The position numbers and the translations under genes are program-made. The notes below the pieces were generated by a model that made no database searches, was not told where the DNA came from, and saw nothing but the letters and a program-made list of their open reading frames with translations. DNA of 27,576 nucleotides from Fusobacterium_C necrophorum (GTDB lineage: Bacteria; Fusobacteriota; Fusobacteriia; Fusobacteriales; Fusobacteriaceae). Below, piece by piece: positions 22,979 to 27,576 of this stretch (positions are counted from its first letter, which is position 1; the number at the start of each line of letters is the position of its first letter). Location of the stretch: assembly GCF_900104395.1 (NCBI RefSeq), contig NZ_FMXX01000038.1; one strand, written 5' to 3'.

Positions 22979-23902
22979 ATGTGGATCATCATTCAAAAAA
23001 TGCTACTTTTACTTTGTGTTTCAGCATTGGGATATTGGATTTGTAAGGCAAAACTCATTACTTTGGAGCATAATCGGGGATATTCTATTTTAATTTCCAA
23101 TGTTACCGTTCCTTGTATGGTAATTTTTTCTATTTTTTCACAGCCGCCTATTCAAAATTATGGAGAAATTTTCTCTATTTTTGGAGTAGGATTTTTATTT
23201 TTCGGGTTTTTTACTCTGTGTTCTTTGTTTCTACCGATTTTATTCCGGGCAAAGAATGAAGAAATAGGAATTTATCGTTTTATGACTGTTTTTAATAATA
23301 ATAGTTTCATGGGCTTTCCTATTATTCAATCCGTTTTTGGAAATAAATATCTATTTTATGCGGCGATTTTAAACATTGTCAATGCACTCTATCTCTATAC
23401 CTACGGTATGCATTGTATCACAAAAGATGTGGAAGATTACCATTTTGATTGGAAAAAATTGTGCAATCCCGGAATGGTAGTTTCCGTGATTTCTTTAGCA
23501 TTGTATTTGCTTCATTTTTCACTTCCTGAATTTTTTCTGGAAATCAGTAGACAGGTAGGAAATATTACAACTCCCTTATCTATGCTTGTCATTGGAGTAA
23601 ATCTGTCCATGATCCCGTTTCGAGAAGTATTTTCGGAAACAAAATTGTATCTTTTCAGCTTTTTCAGACTTTTAGTTTTTCCTTTGATTCTTTGGTTCTT
23701 ATTGAAAGGATTTATGGCAAATACCGATTTTTTAATTGTGGTCTTGGTTACAGCAGCAATGCCGGGAGCTGCCATGATGGTAAATTTAGCGACGGAATAC
23801 AAGGGGAATGTCTATTTTGCATCGAAATATTTAGTGCTTTCCACCTTATTATCTGTAATTATTGTTCCCGTGGTTATCTACGTTCTACAAAATTATGTAT
23901 AA
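22979..23902 (+). CDS. AEC (auxin efflux carrier) family transporter
   Basis: The 307-residue protein has about ten membrane segments in two five-helix halves, as in the AEC family. Family hallmarks are ILISNVTVPCMVIFSIF near residue 37, VFNNNSFMGFPIIQSVFG at about 104-121, ITTPLSMLVIGVNLSM near 197 and AAMPGAAMMVNLATEY near 260. Bacterial members export or exchange malate, malonate and other small organic anions. The substrate here is unknown. AGGAGG site and its own promoter; no clear terminator follows before the bcd promoter region. Confidence 0.88.
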   Translation: MWIIIQKMLLLLCVSALGYWICKAKLITLEHNRGYSILISNVTVPCMVIFSIFSQPPIQNYGEIFSIFGVGFLFFGFFTLCSLFLPILFRAKNEEIGIYRFMTVFNNNSFMGFPIIQSVFGNKYLFYAAILNIVNALYLYTYGMHCITKDVEDYHFDWKKLCNPGMVVSVISLALYLLHFSLPEFFLEISRQVGNITTPLSMLVIGVNLSMIPFREVFSETKLYLFSFFRLLVFPLILWFLLKGFMANTDFLIVVLVTAAMPGAAMMVNLATEYKGNVYFASKYLVLSTLLSVIIVPVVIYVLQNYV

Positions 23903-24047
23903 TGCTAAGGAGGATAGAAATTTTCCAGAGAACTATGGCAAGGGAAGGTTCAAAATATAAAATTGTACTTTGTGATAAAAAAAAGAACATAAAATAAAAA
24001 AATAGTATCAAAAGACGAAAAAAAATAAAAAAAATTCTATTGTACAC

Positions 24048-24077
24048 TTGACTTATAGAAAACATTTATGATATAAA
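24048..24077 (+). promoter_or_regulatory. Strong promoter of bcd-etfBA with A-tract upstream element
   Basis: TTGACT at 24048-24053 and TGA-TATAAA with -10 at 24072-24077 (18-nt spacer, extended -10). Runs of 7-8 As fill about 23975-24035 directly upstream, like an UP element. Confidence 0.7.
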
Positions 24078-24121
24078 TAGAATAGGTATTTATATAATTA
24101 AAATAATTTAGGAGGAAAGAC

Positions 24122-25267
24122 ATGGAATTCAATATACCTAAAACACATGAACTTTTTAGACAAATGATAAGAGAATTCGTTGAAAAAGAAGTAAAACCTT
24201 TGGCAACTGAATTAGACGAAGAAGAAAGATTCCCAGTGGAAACCGTTAAGAAAATGGCTGAAATTGGAATTATGGGAATCCCTATTCCTACACAATATGG
24301 TGGAGCAGGTGGAGATAATTTGATGTATGCTATGGCAGTAGAAGAATTATCAAAAGCTTGCGGAACAACTGGGGTTGTTGTTTCTGCACACACTTCTTTA
24401 GGAAGCTGGCCTATTTTGAAGTTCGGTACAGAAGCACAAAAACAAAAATACCTACCAAAGATGGCAAGTGGAGAATGGATTGGAGCTTTCGGATTGACAG
24501 AACCAAACGCAGGAACAGATGCAAGTGGACAACAAACCATTGCTGTTTTTGATGAAGCAACACAAGAATGGGTTATTAACGGATCAAAGATTTTCATTAC
24601 AAACGCAGGATATGCTCATGTATATGTAATTTTTGCTATGACAGATAAATCTAAGGGAGTAAAAGGAATTTCCGCTTTCATTATTGAAGCCGGAACTCCG
24701 GGATTCTCTATTGGAAAGAAAGAAAAGAAATTAGGAATTCGTGGATCTGCAACTTGTGAATTGATTTTTGAAGATGTAAGACTTCCAAAAGAAAATTTAC
24801 TAGGAGATTTAGGAAAAGGATTTAAAATTGCTATGATGACTTTGGACGGAGGAAGAATCGGAATTGCTTCTCAAGCTTTAGGATTAGCTCAAGGTGCTTT
24901 GGATGAAGCGGTACAATACGTAAAAGAAAGAAAGCAATTCGGAAGAGCTTTGTCTAAATTCCAAAATACAGCATTCCAATTAGCAAATCTGGAAGTAAAA
25001 GTAGAAGCTGCTAGACTTCTTGTGTATAAAGCTGCATGGAAGGAATCAAATCACTTACCATATACAGTAGATGCTGCAAGAGCTAAATTATTTGCTGCAG
25101 AAACTGCAATGGAAGTTACTACAAAAGCAGTTCAATTATTTGGAGGATATGGATATACAAGAGAATATCCAGTAGAAAGAATGATGAGAGATGCTAAGAT
25201 TACTGAAATTTACGAAGGAACTTCAGAAGTTCAAAGAATGGTAATCTCAGGAAACTTATTAAAATAA
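24122..25267 (+). CDS. bcd: Short-chain (butyryl-CoA) acyl-CoA dehydrogenase
   Basis: The 381-residue flavoprotein is a full-length acyl-CoA dehydrogenase. Signatures are GAFGLTEPNAGTDASGQQT, ITNAGYA, KLGIRGSATCELIFEDV, and a C-terminal QLFGGYGYTREYPVERMMRD and YEGTSEVQRM. Glu365 in YEGTSE is the expected catalytic base of the short-chain enzymes. With EtfAB it reduces crotonyl-CoA to butyryl-CoA, which in anaerobes can be coupled to ferredoxin reduction by bifurcation. The codons (many AGA, TTA) and AGGAGGAAAG site suggest high expression. No crt, hbd or thl genes adjoin, unlike the clostridial arrangement. Confidence 0.93.
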   Translation: MEFNIPKTHELFRQMIREFVEKEVKPLATELDEEERFPVETVKKMAEIGIMGIPIPTQYGGAGGDNLMYAMAVEELSKACGTTGVVVSAHTSLGSWPILKFGTEAQKQKYLPKMASGEWIGAFGLTEPNAGTDASGQQTIAVFDEATQEWVINGSKIFITNAGYAHVYVIFAMTDKSKGVKGISAFIIEAGTPGFSIGKKEKKLGIRGSATCELIFEDVRLPKENLLGDLGKGFKIAMMTLDGGRIGIASQALGLAQGALDEAVQYVKERKQFGRALSKFQNTAFQLANLEVKVEAARLLVYKAAWKESNHLPYTVDAARAKLFAAETAMEVTTKAVQLFGGYGYTREYPVERMMRDAKITEIYEGTSEVQRMVISGNLLK

Positions 25268-25304
25268 TAAAATCAAATCATAGTGAAATTGGAGGATATT
25301 AAAG

Positions 25305-26102
25305 ATGAAAATAGTCGTTTGTATAAAACAAGTTCCAGATACAACAGAAATTAAACTAGATCCAGTAAAAGGGACTCTTATCAGAGATGGAGTACCTAGT
25401 ATTATGAACCCAGATGACAAAGCTGGATTGGAAGAAGCATTAAAATTAAAAGATTTATACGGAGCAAAAGTTACTGTCGTAACTATGGGACCTCCACAAG
25501 CAGAAGCTATCTTACGAGAAGCTTATGCAATGGGTGTGGATAATGCAATCCTAATTACAGATAGAAAATTCGGAGGAGCGGATACTTTAGCAACTTCTAA
25601 CACAATTGCTGCCGCTTTAAAGAAAATTGCAGCAGAAGACGGATGTGATTTAATCATTGCCGGAAGACAAGCAATTGATGGAGACACTGCACAAGTAGGA
25701 CCACAAATCGCAGAACATTTAGGACTTCCACAAGTTTCTTATGTGAAAGAAATGAAATATGATGAAGCGGATAAATCTTTAACAATCAAAAGAGTTGTAG
25801 AAGACGGATACTATTTATTGAAAGTGCAAACACCTGCATTGGTAACAGTTCTTTCAGAAGCTAACCAACCAAGATATATGAGAGTAAAAGGAATTGTAGA
25901 AGCATTCGATCAACCAATTACTACTTGGGGATTTGCCGATATTGATATCGATGAAAAAATTGTTGGATTGGCTGGATCACCTACAAAAGTTAAGAAGTCA
26001 TTTACAAAGGGAGCAAAAGCTGCCGGAGAATTGCATGAAGTAGATACTAAAGATGCTGTTCAATTGATTCTTGACAAATTAAAGGAAAAATTCGTAATCT
26101 AA
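25305..26102 (+). CDS. etfB: Electron transfer flavoprotein beta subunit
   Basis: The 265-residue protein has the EtfB start MKIVVCIKQVPDT and further core blocks: MNPDDKAGLEEALKLKD, VTVVTMGPPQAEAILREAYAM, ADTLATSNTIAAAL, CDLIIAGRQAIDGDTAQVGP and PALVTVLSEANQPRYM. It forms a heterodimer with EtfA and carries a second cofactor near the interface; in bifurcating ETFs that is an FAD taking electrons from NADH. It is placed between bcd and etfA, gaps 37 and 31 nt, GGAGG site. Confidence 0.96.
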   Translation: MKIVVCIKQVPDTTEIKLDPVKGTLIRDGVPSIMNPDDKAGLEEALKLKDLYGAKVTVVTMGPPQAEAILREAYAMGVDNAILITDRKFGGADTLATSNTIAAALKKIAAEDGCDLIIAGRQAIDGDTAQVGPQIAEHLGLPQVSYVKEMKYDEADKSLTIKRVVEDGYYLLKVQTPALVTVLSEANQPRYMRVKGIVEAFDQPITTWGFADIDIDEKIVGLAGSPTKVKKSFTKGAKAAGELHEVDTKDAVQLILDKLKEKFVI

Positions 26103-26133
26103 TAGGATAAACTCAGAAAAAGGAGATAAGAAA

Positions 26134-27144
26134 ATGAATTTAAGTGATTATAAAGGAATACTAGTATTCGCAGAACAAAGAGATGGGAAAGTTCAAAATG
26201 TTGCTCTTGAATTATTAGGAAAAGCAAGAGAACTAGCTGAAGATATTGATACAAAAACTGTATCAGCTGTATTGATTGGAGAAAATGTAAAAGGTCTTGC
26301 TGATGAATTGATTCAATATGGAGCCGACATTGTATATGTAGTAGAAGGAGCTGACTACAAAATATACGATACTGAAAAATACGCACAAGTATTTAAATCC
26401 GTGATTGATAGTAAAAAACCTGAAATCGTGTTATTTGGAGCAACTACTATTGGAAGAGATTTAGCACCGAGAGTATCTTCAAGAATGGTAACGGGATTGA
26501 CTGCTGACTGTACAAAATTAGAAATTGCAGAAGATAAATCTTTATGGATGACAAGACCTGCATTTGGTGGAAACTTAATGGCAACCATTGTATGTCCGGA
26601 TCATAGACCTCAAATGTCTACTGTAAGACCTGGAGTTATGAAGAAAATGCCTAAAGATACTGCAAGAAAAGGAGAAATTGTTGACTATCCGGTAACTTTG
26701 GATCTTTCTAAGGTAAAAGTAGAAGTATTAGATGTTGTAAAAGAAGAAGGAAATAAAGTAGACATTTCAGAAGCGAAGATTTTAGTATCTGGAGGAAGAG
26801 GAGTAGGACACAAATCCAACTTCCAAGAATTAGAAGAATTAGCGGCTGAAATCGGTGGAGTGGTATCTGCATCAAGAGCACAAGTAGATGCCGGAAATAT
26901 GCCTCACGATAGACAAGTTGGGCAAACAGGAAAAACAGTTCGACCTTCTATCTACTTCGCATGTGGAATTTCTGGAGCAATCCAACACGTTGCAGGTATG
27001 GAAGAATCAGAATTTATCATTGCCATCAACAAAGATAGATATGCACCAATTTTCTCTGTAGCAGATTTAGGAATCGTAGGAGATGTTCACAAAGTACTTC
27101 CTTTATTGACAGAAGAAATTAAAAAATTCAAAGCAACAAAATAA
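26134..27144 (+). CDS. etfA: Electron transfer flavoprotein alpha subunit
   Basis: The 336-residue protein has an N-terminal alpha/beta domain (about 1-195) and the FAD-binding C-terminal domain: LVSGGRGVGHKSNFQELEEL from about 217, VSASRAQVDAGNMPHDRQVG, QTGKTVRPSIYFACGISGAI, and FIIAINKDRYAPIFSVADLG. No N-terminal ferredoxin domain is fused, unlike in some anaerobic EtfA proteins. Together with EtfB and Bcd it makes the electron-carrying complex of butyrate formation. AAAAAGGAGAT site. It is the last gene before the repeat-bearing terminator. Confidence 0.96.
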   Translation: MNLSDYKGILVFAEQRDGKVQNVALELLGKARELAEDIDTKTVSAVLIGENVKGLADELIQYGADIVYVVEGADYKIYDTEKYAQVFKSVIDSKKPEIVLFGATTIGRDLAPRVSSRMVTGLTADCTKLEIAEDKSLWMTRPAFGGNLMATIVCPDHRPQMSTVRPGVMKKMPKDTARKGEIVDYPVTLDLSKVKVEVLDVVKEEGNKVDISEAKILVSGGRGVGHKSNFQELEELAAEIGGVVSASRAQVDAGNMPHDRQVGQTGKTVRPSIYFACGISGAIQHVAGMEESEFIIAINKDRYAPIFSVADLGIVGDVHKVLPLLTEEIKKFKATK

Positions 27145-27167
27145 TAGTAGTTCTTTGTCAAATGTCG

Positions 27168-27257
27168 TTGATGAAGAGTAGAACATGAAATTTTCAAGAG
27201 GATTTTAGGGATTTCGGAAACGAAATCTTTAAAATCCTTTTTTCTATTCTTTAGGAA
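27168..27257 (+). repeat. Dispersed terminator-bearing repeat, copy 2
   Basis: It matches 2563-2650 end to end with about 70% identity by eye. It starts 23 nt after the etfA stop and contains the operon terminator. Confidence 0.6.
27199..27243 (+). terminator. Terminator of bcd-etfBA
   Basis: An 18-bp stem (27199-27216 with 27221-27238, two wobbles) around a GAAA tetraloop, followed by six Ts. Confidence 0.92.
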
Positions 27258-27356
27258 ATTATAAATGGAAAGAAGGAGTAAAATGTTTAAAAAAAAATGT
27301 AGAGTTGAAGAAGGAAAAAGATGAAAAAAAAGAAAAAATATTTTTTTGCACGCGAA

Positions 27357-27381
27357 AAAACCTAATGAAATATTAGGTTTT
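27357..27381 (-). terminator. Terminator overlapping the stop of the right-edge ORF
   Basis: AAAACCTAAT / ATTAGGTTTT stem of 10 bp around GAAAT. On the minus strand six Ts follow. It includes the TAA at 27373-27375. Confidence 0.75.
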
Positions 27382-27576
27382 GGAAAGATATGAGATGTGA
27401 ATTTTTCTTCCATACCAGCGTACCGTGATGTAAAGTTCTTTTTTCCTCATGGGGATATGGCAATTTGGGCATAGGAAAGGATGTATTTGAAAATTTTCTA
27501 GCATGGAGTTGACATAAAAGGAAAAAGGATTCTTCTTTTTCTTTTTTTGTAAGAATGCCATATGTATTTTTAAAGT
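27373..27576 (-). CDS. C-terminal part of an unidentified protein with CPNC motif, open at right edge
   Basis: The minus frame is open from the window edge and passes through ATG 27561 with in-frame codons before it (TLKIH). That ATG may therefore not be the start, and the gene may continue right. The readable part has a lysine run, then FLCPNCHIPMRKKELYITVR and WYGRKIHISYLSKT to a TAA followed by a terminator. A single CxxC with CPNC near the end, on a basic protein, is seen at the C-terminus of some IS91-type transposases. It would then be akin to the element at the left edge, but this is a weak inference. It could also be a complete 62-residue protein. Confidence 0.45.
   Translation of the reverse strand, partial: TLKIHMAFLQKKKKKNPFSFYVNSMLENFQIHPFLCPNCHIPMRKKELYITVRWYGRKIHISYLSKT

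Noticed and set aside
23906..23997. Short ORF reading MLRRIEIFQRT then MAREGSKYKIVLCDKKKNIK after the AEC gene
   Set aside because: It looked briefly like a ribosomal-protein start, but there is no cysteine pattern and no ribosome site at a proper distance from either ATG.
24037..24597. Minus-strand ORF of 186 codons
   Set aside because: It is antisense to bcd and its promoter, without a ribosome site or known motif.
27284..27364. Two tiny ORFs after the etfA terminator, one with a strong ribosome site (AAGAAGGAG)
   Set aside because: They are 13-14 codons long, almost all lysine, and overlap the terminator of the opposite gene; not supportable as genes.

Overview
The window is AT-rich, gene-dense DNA that most likely comes from a Fusobacterium, possibly near F. 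necrophorum or F. gonidiaformans (the species is inference). Three things point there. There is a bcd-etfBA butyrate-fermentation operon. There is an ortholog of the F. nucleatum H2S-producing cysteine (hydroxyl) lyase Fn1055 with its diagnostic Asp. Gram-negative envelope genes (ExbB/ExbD/TonB, TPR exported protein) sit beside Firmicute-like gene order (yybS-like/rplI/dnaB). No rRNA, tRNA or CRISPR array was seen.

Layout. 1-2.1 kb is a mobile-element graveyard. It holds the N-terminus of a zinc-ribbon (IS91-like) transposase running off the left edge, a frameshifted IS3-type OrfA, a possible TnpW-like remnant, an intact class II Fic gene and an orphan winged-helix fragment. 2.3-6.1 kb holds single genes: a small exported protein, a LemA protein, a YbaK-type deacylase (-), the cysteine lyase (-) and a SUFU-domain protein. 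6.1-8.2 kb is a complete-looking IS200/IS605 element with tnpA, tnpB, both end hairpins and a probable omega-RNA region. Its TnpB keeps the RuvC triad but lacks the CxxC zinc ribbon.

8.4-20.8 kb is one apparent 12-gene operon with gaps of at most 23 nt: giant TPR protein, small exported protein, exbB, exbD, tonB, an eroded NtrC-type regulator, dnaX, a yybS-like membrane gene, rplI, dnaB, a U32 protein and an exported L,D-transpeptidase-like protein. It starts at an extended -10 promoter and ends in a bidirectional terminator. It joins envelope energisation to replication and translation functions.

20.8-22.8 kb (-) is a trmN6-like methyltransferase with a split ThrE-type exporter pair. 22.9-23.9 kb is an AEC-family transporter. 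24.1-27.1 kb is bcd-etfB-etfA with a strong A-tract promoter and a terminator. That terminator is a second copy of a ~90-bp repeat also found at 2.6 kb. The right edge holds the C-terminal end of another minus-strand ORF with a CxxC motif, possibly a further transposase fragment.
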